Position numbers and translations under genes: made by a program
Source: Cellulomonas sp. Leaf334
Lineage (GTDB): Bacteria; Actinomycetota; Actinomycetes; Actinomycetales; Cellulomonadaceae
Assembly (NCBI RefSeq): GCF_001424195.1
Contig: NZ_LMOO01000005.1
Location: forward strand, 299,646 to 363,645
Length of the DNA stretch: 64,000 nt
Direction of reading: 5' to 3'
Notes under the pieces: generated by a model
Database searches by the model: none
The model's input: the letters and a program-made list of their open reading frames with translations, nothing else
What the model was told of the DNA's origin: nothing
Shown: positions 53,182 to 60,677 of the stretch, in pieces
Numbering within the stretch: position 1 is the stretch's first letter
Layout of the letters: each line of letters opens with the position of its first letter

Positions 53182-53880
53182 GTGCCGCGGACACCGAGCA
53201 CGCACGACAGCGGGACGGTCCCCGCGACCGACGGCACGTCGCCGGTCGCTCCCGGCCCGCTCTCCGGCACAGTGGACGACATGGCCGACGACGCGGACGG
53301 CAGCACCCCCGGCAGCCCCCCCGGCAGCACCGGCGGCGAGACGCCCGGCACCGTGCGCGCCGCCGCGGACGGCAGCCCGGACGGCGGGGACGCCGGCACG
53401 CTCCACGATGCCGCGTGGTTCGAGGCGCTCGTCCGGACGCACGCCACCGCCGTGCACAGGTTCGTGGTCCGGCGTGCCGGTCGTGACGAGGCCGAGGACC
53501 TCGCGGCCGACGTGCTCACGGTCGCGTGGCGCCGTCGCGCGGACGTGCCGGACGGCGCCGAGCTGCCCTGGCTGTACCGCACCGCGGGCTTCGTCGTGGC
53601 GAACCACCGTCGGAAGGGACGTCCGGTCCCGGTCGGGGACGTGCCGGACGAGGTCGACTCCGACGACCCCGCCGTCCGCGCGATCCAGGAGGAGCGCGTG
53701 CGTGAGGTGCTCGGCGCCCTGAGCCCGCGCGACCGCGAGATCCTGCTGCTGAACGCGTGGGAGGGCCTGTCGGGCGACGGGCTCGCCCAGGTGCTCGGCA
53801 TCGGCCGCGGCGGCGCCGACGCCGCTCTGAGCCGCGCCCGCGCCCGCCTCCGCGAGGCGTGGACGACAGCGGAGTCCTGA
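53182..53880 (+). CDS. ECF-type RNA polymerase sigma factor
   Basis: A 232-residue sigma factor. The first ~80 residues are low in complexity (Gly/Ser/Pro/Asp). Region 2 reads FEALVRTHATAVHRFVVRRAGRDEAEDLAADVLTVAWRRRADVPDG; region 4 reads ALSPRDREILLLNAWEGLSGDGLAQVLGIGRGGADAALSRARARLREAW. GTG 53182 is chosen because GGGGAGCACT precedes it; 53146 (GTG) and 53281 (ATG) are alternatives. The next gene encodes a one-helix membrane protein that may be its anti-sigma factor. Confidence 0.88.
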   Translation: MPRTPSTHDSGTVPATDGTSPVAPGPLSGTVDDMADDADGSTPGSPPGSTGGETPGTVRAAADGSPDGGDAGTLHDAAWFEALVRTHATAVHRFVVRRAGRDEAEDLAADVLTVAWRRRADVPDGAELPWLYRTAGFVVANHRRKGRPVPVGDVPDEVDSDDPAVRAIQEERVREVLGALSPRDREILLLNAWEGLSGDGLAQVLGIGRGGADAALSRARARLREAWTTAES

Positions 53881-53910
53881 CCCACCGGGTCCGGCTCGCG
53901 CACCATCCGC

Positions 53911-53980
53911 CGAACTCGTCAGCTGCAGCCGAGCTCGTCGGTTGCGACAGACGAGTTCGGCCTGGACCGACGAGTTCGGG
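53911..53980. repeat. 70-bp palindromic intergenic repeat, copy B
   Basis: Same four-box structure as 18761-18830 (two GA(A/G)CTCGTC boxes, then two GACGAGTTC boxes), 55 of 70 bases identical without gaps. It lies between the sigma factor stop and the next GTG. Confidence 0.75.
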
Positions 53981-54047
53981 GGTGCAAGGGGTGGGGCGGT
54001 CGGGACACAAGAGGGGTAGAGGGCTACCCGAACCAGGAGGCAGAGCC

Positions 54048-55655
54048 GTGGACGACCGCACCGAGCACGAGAACGCAGCCGGCAGCACGCCGGACCCCAC
54101 CCCGACCGCGGGCACCGCACCTGAGATCGCCGCGCCGGAGAGTGCCGCGCCGGAGAGTGCCGTGCCGGAGAGTGCCGTGCCGGAGAGTGCCGAGCCGGAG
54201 AGTGCCGAGCCGGAGAGTGCCGCGCAGGAGAGCGCCGCGCCGGAGAGCGCCGCGCAGGAGAGCGTCGCACCCGAGAGTGCCGCGCCGGACAGCGGCGACG
54301 ACGTCGCGTTCGCGCGGCTGCAGGCGGCGGACCCGGCCGCGGGCGCCGACCCGAACCTGCCCGCGCTGTACGCGGCGGTGTCGGACCGGACGGGGGTGGC
54401 CGTCACGGCGCCGGGCGACGAGCTCGCGGCCCGTCGTGCCCGCCGCGCACCGCGCTGGCTGCAGGTCGCGGCCGTCGTCGCGGGTGTGGCCGTCATCGGT
54501 GGCGGCAGCTACGCGTACGGGCTGAGCAACGCGCCGGAGACCGTGACGGCTGCGCCGCCGATCACGCTGGACGGCGGCGGTGCGGCGCGTGACGCGGTCG
54601 CGCCCGAGGCGGCGTCGATGGCGGGCGGCGGCGGCGGGATCGCCATGAACGACTCGGCGAAGCTGATGTACCCGTGGTGGGGCGGCCGGACCGTGTTCAC
54701 GGCGAGCGGCCTGTCGACCGACGGCGGCTCGGGCGCGGCGTGGGGGTTCGACGCGGCGGGCGCGTTCTCGGAGGCGACGGTCGCGACGGCCGCTGCGGCG
54801 CTCGGGGTGTCCGGGCAGCCGCGGCTCGAGTACGGCTCGTGGTCGGTCGGCCCGAACGACGGCACGGGTGCGTCGGTGTCGCTGTCGCCGGACGGCCTCG
54901 CGAGCCTGTCGTACTACGACCCGACGCGGGACCCGTGGAACTGCGTGCGGTCGGCGCCGGACGGCATCAGCGAGCCCGCGCAGGACGGTGCCGAGGGCGG
55001 TGTCGCGGTCCCGGAGCCGGCGATCGTCGACCCCCCGGCGGACTGCGCGACCTCGGAGGACGCCCCGACGGGTGACGCCGCGATCGCGCAGGCGAAGGAC
55101 GTGCTGTCCTCTGTCGGCGTCGACCCCGCGGGCTACCAGTTCACGGCCTCGACGGACCCGGGGAGCGTGCAGGTCACCAACGTGAGCGCCAGCCAGGTCC
55201 TCGACGGCCAGCAGACCGGGGTCACGGCCAACGTCACGCTCGTCGCCGACGGGGTGCAGTCGCTGTACGTGCCGCTGGCATCCCTGGTCGACCTGGGCAG
55301 CTACGACGTCGTCAGCGCGACCGAGGCCGTGGCACGGCTGGGCGACCCGCGGTTCGGTGCGACGGGCGGCGGTGGCGTGATGCCGCTGGCGGCCGAGGGC
55401 ATGCGCGCCGACGACTCGGTCTCGTCGGTGCCGGTCGAGCCGACCGTCCCCGCGACGCCGACCGCCGGCAGCCCCCTGGCGTGGCCGGTGCAGGACGTCA
55501 CGCTGGTCTCGGCCCGGCTGGGCGTGGCGCTGACCACGCTGCCGACGGGTGCGTCGGTGCTGGTGCCGACGTACGAGCTCGCCGACGCGGACGGGGTCAC
55601 GTGGAGCGTGATCGCCGTGGTCGACGAGCAGCTGGACTTCTCCGCGGTGGGCTGA
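54048..55655 (+). CDS. Single-helix membrane protein, putative anti-sigma factor
   Basis: A 535-residue protein. Residues 1-23 are acidic/polar, residues 24-83 are twelve 5-residue units of the (A/V/E)(P/Q)ESA type, and residues about 85-125 are a cytoplasmic segment (DDVAFARLQAADPAAGADPNLPALYAAVSDRTG). One helix (WLQVAAVVAGVAVIGGGSYAYGL) leads to a ~370-residue extracytoplasmic domain with paired cysteines (WNCVRSAP and PADCATS). The position 167 bp after an ECF sigma gene and the topology suggest anti-sigma function, but no ZAS motif is visible. GTG 54048 follows CAGGAGGC. Confidence 0.75.
   Translation: MDDRTEHENAAGSTPDPTPTAGTAPEIAAPESAAPESAVPESAVPESAEPESAEPESAAQESAAPESAAQESVAPESAAPDSGDDVAFARLQAADPAAGADPNLPALYAAVSDRTGVAVTAPGDELAARRARRAPRWLQVAAVVAGVAVIGGGSYAYGLSNAPETVTAAPPITLDGGGAARDAVAPEAASMAGGGGGIAMNDSAKLMYPWWGGRTVFTASGLSTDGGSGAAWGFDAAGAFSEATVATAAAALGVSGQPRLEYGSWSVGPNDGTGASVSLSPDGLASLSYYDPTRDPWNCVRSAPDGISEPAQDGAEGGVAVPEPAIVDPPADCATSEDAPTGDAAIAQAKDVLSSVGVDPAGYQFTASTDPGSVQVTNVSASQVLDGQQTGVTANVTLVADGVQSLYVPLASLVDLGSYDVVSATEAVARLGDPRFGATGGGGVMPLAAEGMRADDSVSSVPVEPTVPATPTAGSPLAWPVQDVTLVSARLGVALTTLPTGASVLVPTYELADADGVTWSVIAVVDEQLDFSAVG
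54117..54296 (+). repeat. 15-bp tandem repeat within coding sequence (12 units)
   Basis: Twelve in-frame 15-bp units, mostly GCGCCGGAGAGTGCC-like, encode APEIA, APESA, VPESA, EPESA, AQESA, APDSG and similar pentapeptides. Copy number probably varies between strains by slippage. It forms an extended, acidic spacer before the membrane helix. Confidence 0.85.
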
Positions 55656-55672
55656 CGCCTCCCGGAGACCAG

Positions 55673-55718
55673 GACGAAGGCCGGCCGACGTCGGAGGGGA
55701 CGTCGACCGGCCTTCGTC
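55673..55718 (+). terminator. Terminator after the putative anti-sigma gene
   Basis: GACGAAGGCCGG at 55673-55684 pairs with CCGGCCTTCGTC at 55707-55718; GACGTC occurs near the top on both sides. A strong stem of about 20 bp with no T-tract, 17 bp after the stop. Confidence 0.75.
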
Positions 55719-55773
55719 GTGCCCGGAGTCGCACGGCGTCGACGTAGCCGGATGCCCCAGGTGCGCAGCACGT

Positions 55774-55827
55774 GAGAACGCCATGAGTCGCGTTCTGGGC
55801 CCACTCGCCGCGACTCATGGCGTTCTC
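55774..55827. repeat. Perfect 19-bp inverted repeat upstream of the exonuclease gene
   Basis: GAGAACGCCATGAGTCGCG at 55774-55792 and its exact reverse complement at 55809-55827 flank a 16-nt loop. It comes after the terminator at 55673-55718 and 86 bp before the next start, so it is not needed to end that transcript. It may be a dispersed palindromic element or a regulatory target. Confidence 0.75.
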
Positions 55828-55913
55828 GACCCCGGCGGGGAGGCGGGGTCGGGCTCGACCACGTCGGTGGTCGGGGTGACGTGTCGTCGGTGGTTGCTGA
55901 TTGACTTCCGGCC

Positions 55914-56864
55914 ATGGCTGAGCGCACCGAGAAGTTGTTGCTGCTGGATACCGCGTCCCTGTACTTCCGGGCGTACTTCGGGGTGCCCGAGTCGGTGAAG
56001 GCGCCCGACGGGACGCCCGTGAACGCGGTCCGGGGGCTGCTGGACATGATCGCGACGCTGGTGACCGCGCACCGGCCGACGCGGTTGGTCATGTGCTGGG
56101 ACGACGACTGGCGCCCGCAGTTCCGGGTCGACGCGATCCCGTCGTACAAGGCGCACCGCGTGGCCGTCGAGGTGCCCGGCACGACCGGCGCGGAGGAGGT
56201 CCCGGACACGCTCGCGCCGCAGGTGCCGATCATCGTGGAGGTCCTGGAGGCGCTCGGGATCACGCGCGTCGGGGTGCCGGGCTACGAGGCCGACGACGTC
56301 ATCGGCACGCTGGTCGCACGCGAGGTGGCGAAGCAGGACCCTGCGGTGGTCGAGGTCATCACGGGGGACCGGGACCTGTTCCAGCTGGTCGACGACGCCG
56401 TCCCGGTGCGCGTGCTCTACACGATCCGCGGCATCCGGGACCTGATGACGGTCGACCAGGCGGTGCTGAAGGAGAAGTACGGGGTGCCGACGGGGCCGGC
56501 GTACGCGGACATGGCGGTGCTGCGCGGCGACCCGAGCGACGGCCTGCCGGGCGTGCCGGGGATCGGGGAGAAGACGGCCGCGCAGCTGATCCACCGGTAC
56601 GGGTCGCTCACCGGGATCCTGGCCGCGCGCGATGCGGGGGACCCCGGGCTGACGGCGACGCAGAAGAGGCGTCTGGTGGAGTCGTCGGACTACCTGACGG
56701 TCGCTCCGGCGGTCGTCCGGGTGGCTCCCGACGCGCCGGTGGGGGACATCGACGACCGGCTGCCGCGCGTCGTCGCGGACGCGGACGGGCTGGTCGCGCT
56801 GGCGGAGAGGTGGGGTCTGTCGTCGAGCGTGAAGCGCGTGGTGGACGCGCTCGCCCTGGGGTGA
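55914..56864 (+). CDS. Stand-alone 5'-3' exonuclease (PolI N-terminal domain-like)
   Basis: A 316-residue flap-type nuclease, homologous to the N-terminal domain of DNA polymerase I but without the polymerase. Metal-binding acids are seen in LLLLDTASLYFRAY, CWDDDWRP, GYEADDVIG and VITGDRDLFQLVDD. The H3TH DNA-binding motif is DGLPGVPGIGEKTAAQLIHRYGS. It removes RNA primers or 5' flaps. Such orphan exonucleases occur in many actinobacteria beside a full PolI. The ATG is preceded by TTGACTTCCGGCC, with no Shine-Dalgarno. Confidence 0.93.
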   Translation: MAERTEKLLLLDTASLYFRAYFGVPESVKAPDGTPVNAVRGLLDMIATLVTAHRPTRLVMCWDDDWRPQFRVDAIPSYKAHRVAVEVPGTTGAEEVPDTLAPQVPIIVEVLEALGITRVGVPGYEADDVIGTLVAREVAKQDPAVVEVITGDRDLFQLVDDAVPVRVLYTIRGIRDLMTVDQAVLKEKYGVPTGPAYADMAVLRGDPSDGLPGVPGIGEKTAAQLIHRYGSLTGILAARDAGDPGLTATQKRRLVESSDYLTVAPAVVRVAPDAPVGDIDDRLPRVVADADGLVALAERWGLSSSVKRVVDALALG

Positions 56865-56916
56865 CGCTGTCACCCGCGTGGGTGAACTGGGCCGAACAGG
56901 TGGAAGTCGGGCGTAT

Positions 56917-56932
56917 CAGACAGGGGTGTCTG
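56917..56932. promoter_or_regulatory. CAGACA inverted repeat upstream of doxX
   Basis: CAGACA and TGTCTG are separated by GGGG, about 100 bp before the DoxX start, in a 168-bp gap. It is a possible operator; nothing links it to a known regulator. Confidence 0.35.
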
Positions 56933-57032
56933 TCCTCCTGCCCTGACGTGGTTACCGACCAGTAGCCATGTCCAGCCGGGGACCGCGCCGGCGCCGCGCC
57001 CCGACCGGGGCGCCGACCGGAGAGGTACGACC

Positions 57033-57572
57033 ATGTCTTCCGCCCCCACCCTGAAGCCGGCGCGATTCGCTCCCAGCCCGGACAACACGTTCGTCCACCA
57101 CGCGTCCGCGACCCCGTCGGTCGTCGACCGCGCCGTCGGCGGCCTGGCGACCGTGCTCACCCGGCACTCCGTCACCGCGCTGCGGATCAGCCTCGGTCTG
57201 GTGTTCCTCGGCTTCGGCGTCCTGAAGTTCTTCCCCGGCATGAGCCCGGCGGCGGAGCTGGCCGAGCGGACCATCGGCACGCTCACGTTCGGGCTCGTCG
57301 GGCCGACGGCGGCGCTGCTGCTGACCGCGATCATGGAGACCGTCATCGGTCTGACCCTGGTCACGGGGCTGTTCCTGCGCACCGGCCTGGTGATCCTGGC
57401 CGGTGCGATGGTCGGCATCATGTCGCCGCTGGTGCTCTTCTTCGGCGAGCTGTTCCCGGCCGGCGGACCGACCCTGACGGGTCAGTACGTGCTGAAGGAC
57501 ATCGTGCTGGTGGCCGCCGCTGCGGTCGTCGGAGCCGCCGCGCTCGGAGCCCGCCTGCGCCTGCCCGAGTGA
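57033..57572 (+). CDS. DoxX-family membrane protein
   Basis: A 179-residue protein with four helices: ALRISLGLVFLGFGVLKFFPGM, LVGPTAALLLTAIMETVIGLTLVTG, TGLVILAGAMVGIMSPLVLFF and ILVAAAAVVGAAALGA-like. LGFGVLKF and the four-helix pattern fit DoxX. Members link to quinone-dependent or thiol oxidative-stress systems. The N-terminal 45 residues are a cytoplasmic tail. GGAGAGG precedes the ATG. Ends 4 bp from the converging gene. Confidence 0.85.
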   Translation: MSSAPTLKPARFAPSPDNTFVHHASATPSVVDRAVGGLATVLTRHSVTALRISLGLVFLGFGVLKFFPGMSPAAELAERTIGTLTFGLVGPTAALLLTAIMETVIGLTLVTGLFLRTGLVILAGAMVGIMSPLVLFFGELFPAGGPTLTGQYVLKDIVLVAAAAVVGAAALGARLRLPE

Positions 57573-57576
57573 GCCG

Positions 57577-58095
57577 TCAGTCGTTCACGAAGACGTCGGG
57601 GCCCGCCTCGCGCCAGCCGTTCGCGGCGGCCGGGACGGGCCCCGACGACGCGACGACGAGGAGCGTCTCGTCCACGGCGATCCGGGCGGTCTGCGTGGGC
57701 GGCGCGCACGTGAGCGCGGACAGCTCGCCGGGCTGCACGGTCACGACGCACAGCGAACCGGCGGAACCGACCGCGGCGTAGTGCTGGCCGGTCGACGTCT
57801 CGGTGAGGAACCGGGTGGAGCGCCGGTCGACGGCCAGGTCGTCCAGCTCGTCGGCGGACAGCCGGTCCCGGGAGGTCTGCTCGGCGGCGAACTGGGGCAG
57901 GAGCGTCGACGCGTCGACGGAGGAGTCGGCGAGCAGCGGACCACCGCGTGCCCAGAGGAACCCGACGGCCACCAGGAGCGCAGCGGCCACCATCACCACC
58001 GGGGTCAGCAGCGCGGGGCGACGACGCGAGCTCCCGACGGAGCGGAAGTCGTGGAACGCCTCGGAGAACAGGTCCGTGTCGTCGAACGTCGTCAT
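57577..58095 (-). CDS. Hypothetical single-helix membrane protein
   Basis: A 172-residue protein: a short cytoplasmic N-terminus (TTFDDTDLFSEAFHDFRSVGSSRRRP), one helix (ALLTPVVMVAAALLVAVGFLWA), and an extracytoplasmic domain with SAGSLCVVTVQPGELSALTCAPP holding two cysteines. No family recognised. ATG 58095 is preferred to 58125. It is divergent from the RNase HI gene. Confidence 0.7.
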   Translation of the reverse strand: MTTFDDTDLFSEAFHDFRSVGSSRRRPALLTPVVMVAAALLVAVGFLWARGGPLLADSSVDASTLLPQFAAEQTSRDRLSADELDDLAVDRRSTRFLTETSTGQHYAAVGSAGSLCVVTVQPGELSALTCAPPTQTARIAVDETLLVVASSGPVPAAANGWREAGPDVFVND

Positions 58096-58209
58096 GCGGA
58101 CACATCGGTCGATCCCGCCGAGCACCTGAGCGGGTACGCACCGATTGACCCCGTTCGGGCGAGTGCCGCTGGTCGTCCCGGCGTCCGGGGCACGGCAGAA
58201 TCACTGTCC

Positions 58210-58698
58210 GTGATCACGGTCAGCACGGACGGCTCCTGCCTGCGCAACCCCGGCGGCGCCATCGGGTGGGCGTGGGCGAACCACGACGGCTCCAGCGCGA
58301 GCGGCGGTCACGCGTCGGGCACCAACCAGGTCGCCGAGCTCATGGCGGTGCTCGAGGCCGTCCGCTCGCACCCCGGCGACCAGCCCCTGGTGATCCAGGC
58401 CGACTCGCTGTACGCGATCAAGTGCTCGTCGGAGTGGGTGGCCGGCTGGAAGCGCAAGGGCTGGCGGACGGCCGGCGGCGGACCCGTCCAGAACCTCGCG
58501 CTGATCCAGTCCATCGAGGCCGCCATCGCGACGCGGCCGGGCGCGGTCTCGTTCGTCTGGGTCCGCGGCCACCAGGGTGACCACTTCAACGAGCGTGCCG
58601 ACGAGCTCGCGGGCATCGCTGCCCGGAACGTCCGTGACGGCGCCCCCGTGCCCGTGCCGGTGGTCGCGGCCCAGCCCGAGCCGGACGTCCTCTTCTAG
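58210..58698 (+). CDS. rnhA: Ribonuclease HI
   Basis: A 162-residue type I RNase H that cuts the RNA strand of RNA-DNA hybrids. The four catalytic acids lie in VSTDGSCLRNPGG, NQVAELMAVLEAV, IQADSLYAIK and RADELAGIAA; WVRGHQGDHFNE carries the conserved His. GTG at 58210 starts the fold; a possible -10 (CAGAAT, 58196-58201) lies 8 nt upstream, so the gene may be leaderless. The C-terminus is a short Pro/Val tail. Confidence 0.92.
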   Translation: MITVSTDGSCLRNPGGAIGWAWANHDGSSASGGHASGTNQVAELMAVLEAVRSHPGDQPLVIQADSLYAIKCSSEWVAGWKRKGWRTAGGGPVQNLALIQSIEAAIATRPGAVSFVWVRGHQGDHFNERADELAGIAARNVRDGAPVPVPVVAAQPEPDVLF

Positions 58699-58709
58699 GA
58701 TCCGCGGGG
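58696..58709 (+). promoter_or_regulatory. Leaderless -10 box inside the rnhA stop codon
   Basis: TAGGAT at 58696-58701 begins with the TAG stop of the RNase HI gene and lies 7 nt before the GTG at 58709. Confidence 0.45.
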
Positions 58710-59143
58710 TGACGACGGAGCAGCGGCGGGAGGCCAGGGTCGGCCGCGCCGTCACGTGGTCCCTCCTGGCGCTCATGGCGGTGTTCGCCGTCGGCCAGCT
58801 GGAGCTGTGGCCGATGACCGCGTTCCGGCTCTTCAGCACGACGAGGTCCGCCGACCAGACACGGCTCGAGCTCGTCGCCGAGCATCTGGACGGGACCGAC
58901 GAGCCCCTGCTGGTCTCGGAGCGGAATCCGGTCCTCGTGACGACCGACCGGCAGTTCCCGGACCTCGTCGGGGAGTCGGAGGAGGTCCAGCGCGACCTGG
59001 TCCTCGCCTGGCTCTCCGTGTCGGGCGTCGACCCGGTGTCGGTGGGGTCGGTGCGGCTGGACCGGATCGCCCGCGCGTACGACGTCGACACGCACACGTG
59101 GACCGACGTCGGCCGGACGACGATCGTGGTCGTCGACCTGTGA
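58709..59143 (+). CDS. Hypothetical one-helix protein paired with an HTTM-like protein
   Basis: A 144-residue protein. An N-terminal helix (AVTWSLLALMAVFAVGQLELWPMTAFRLF) is followed by a soluble domain (TRLELVAEHLDGTDEPLLVSERNPVLVTTDRQFPDLVGESEEVQRDLVLAWLSVSG, ending in TWTDVGRTTIVVVDL). No known family. Its stop overlaps the next start (GTGA), so the two are coupled and may form one membrane complex. Confidence 0.72.
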   Translation: MTTEQRREARVGRAVTWSLLALMAVFAVGQLELWPMTAFRLFSTTRSADQTRLELVAEHLDGTDEPLLVSERNPVLVTTDRQFPDLVGESEEVQRDLVLAWLSVSGVDPVSVGSVRLDRIARAYDVDTHTWTDVGRTTIVVVDL

Positions 59144-60033
59144 GGGGGCTCTGGTCACGCGTCGACGACCGTCTGGTGGCACCCGGACCGGGCTTCCGGC
59201 TGGCCGAGGTCCAGATCCTCCTGGCGGTCGTCATCGCCCTGCGGCTCGCCACCCGCGACTGGACGCTGATCGCCGAGCGTCCCGCTGCGCTGCGCGACGG
59301 GCTGACGGTGATGAGCTGGTACACGGGAACCCCGGCCCCCTGGGCCCTGGTCGCCGTCCAGGTCGTCGGTCTGGTGTGCGCGGTGCTGGTCGTCGCGCAG
59401 AGGCGGCCGCACCTGGCGTTCGTCGGGCTGTGGATCGCGTACACGTCGCTGACGGCGCTGTGGGGGAGCTCCGGGAAGGTCATGCACAACGACGTGCTGA
59501 CCGTGCTGGTGGGCGCCGTCTTCCTGTTCGCGTCGGGTCCGCCGAGGGACGGGTGGTCCGACCTCCGGGTCCGCTACGGGTGGCCCCCGCGGGCGGCGCT
59601 CGCCGTGCTGGCGACGGCGTACGTCGTGTCGGGCGCGCAGAAGCTGGTGCACAGCGGGCCGGAGTGGGTGTTCAGCGACAACATGACGTGGGTCCTGCGC
59701 CTGGGGCTGTCGGCGAACCTGTCCGGCGGCGTGACGCCGGTGGCGCAGGATGCGGCCCATCTCGTCGCGGAGCACGGGTGGTTGAGCGCGTCCCTGGCGG
59801 GGGGTGCGCTGCTGCTCGAGCTGACCGCGCCGCTGTGGCTCGCGGTGCGCCGCACCCGGGTGCTGTTCGTCGTGTCGGTGGCGCTGATGCACGGCAGCAT
59901 CTGGCTGTTCATCGGCCTGGACTACTCGGCATGGGTGCTGACGGCGGCGGCCGTCGCCGTGCCGATGTCGCTCGCCCCGGACCGGGCGTTGTTCAGGATG
60001 CCCGTCAGTGCGGTTGGTGCGCCCCGGCGATGA
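59140..60033 (+). CDS. HTTM-like multi-pass membrane protein
   Basis: A 297-residue protein with eight or more helices. RLAEVQILLAVVIALRLATRD and GWPPRAALAVLATAYVVSGAQKLVHSGPEWVFSDNMTWVLRLGL fit the HTTM (horizontally transferred transmembrane, vitamin-K-dependent carboxylase-like) superfamily. SASLAGGALLLELTAPLWL and VALMHGSIWLFIGLDYSAWV follow. Activity is unknown. Its last 29 nt overlap the end of the opposing DUF3806 gene. Confidence 0.75.
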   Translation: MRGLWSRVDDRLVAPGPGFRLAEVQILLAVVIALRLATRDWTLIAERPAALRDGLTVMSWYTGTPAPWALVAVQVVGLVCAVLVVAQRRPHLAFVGLWIAYTSLTALWGSSGKVMHNDVLTVLVGAVFLFASGPPRDGWSDLRVRYGWPPRAALAVLATAYVVSGAQKLVHSGPEWVFSDNMTWVLRLGLSANLSGGVTPVAQDAAHLVAEHGWLSASLAGGALLLELTAPLWLAVRRTRVLFVVSVALMHGSIWLFIGLDYSAWVLTAAAVAVPMSLAPDRALFRMPVSAVGAPRR

Positions 60034-60517
60034 TCTCGAGGGCGCCGGTCGACGCCTCGTCGACGTACTCGGCGACCCAGCCGACGGGGGCCTCGCCCCA
60101 CGACTTCGCGACGGCGGCGACCGGGAACACGACCAGGTCCACCTCCGGGTGCGTCAGGACCAGCTCGGGGGAGCCGTCGCTGCGGGCCGAACCCCACAGG
60201 AGCCCGGGCACCCGCTGGGCGACGAGGTCACCGAGCGACACACCGAACGCGTGCACCAGCGACTCCGGGTCGGTGCGGTCACGCTCCTCGGACTGCAGCC
60301 AGATCGCCTGGACCCGGTCGAAGAGGTCGCCGAGCGTCTGCGTGTCGACGGTGCCTGCGCACAGGCCCGAGATGATCTCGCGGTGCTGCGCGGCCCACAC
60401 CTGCTCGGCGGCGTTCAGCGGCTCGACCTCGACCGAGCGGCTCTCGTCGGCGGGCGCGTGCGGGTGCGGCACCACCTGGCCGTCGGACGGCCTCGCTGCG
60501 CGTCTGAACAATCCCAT
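60005..60517 (-). CDS. DUF3806-type protein
   Basis: A 170-residue soluble protein. EQVWAAQHREIISGLCAGTVDTQTLGDLFDRVQAIWLQ, PESLVHAFGVSLGDLVAQRVPGLLWGS, VLTHPEVDLVVFPVAAVAKSWGEAP and VGWVAEYVDEAS fit DUF3806. It is a paralogue of the N-terminal domain at 41979-43262 (shared GVxxGDLVxxxVPG and WVAEYV). Possibly a small adaptor; function unknown. Overlaps the HTTM-like gene tail to tail. Confidence 0.8.
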   Translation of the reverse strand: MGLFRRAARPSDGQVVPHPHAPADESRSVEVEPLNAAEQVWAAQHREIISGLCAGTVDTQTLGDLFDRVQAIWLQSEERDRTDPESLVHAFGVSLGDLVAQRVPGLLWGSARSDGSPELVLTHPEVDLVVFPVAAVAKSWGEAPVGWVAEYVDEASTGALEIIAGAHQPH

Positions 60518-60620
60518 GTCACTCCTATCGACGCCGACGGGGCGGCCCTTGAACCTGAGATCTGCGACGTCCCCCGGTCGGCGCTGATGGTCTCCGCGGG
60601 CAACTGACTCGGAGGAGAGC

Positions 60621-60662
60621 GACGTGGGCCGCGCCGACCAGGTGGTCGACGCGGCCCACGTC
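60621..60662 (-). terminator. Terminator of the subtilisin-family protease gene
   Basis: GACGTGGGCCGCG at 60621-60633 pairs with CGCGGCCCACGTC at 60650-60662, a 13-bp stem with a 16-nt loop. It lies 15 bp beyond the protease stop codon. Confidence 0.75.
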
Positions 60663-60677
60663 AGACGAGCCGGAGGC

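Noticed and set aside
54117..54296. Regular 15-bp repeats that could suggest a CRISPR or integron-type array
   Set aside because: Units are contiguous with no spacers, in frame and encode pentapeptides inside a real gene.
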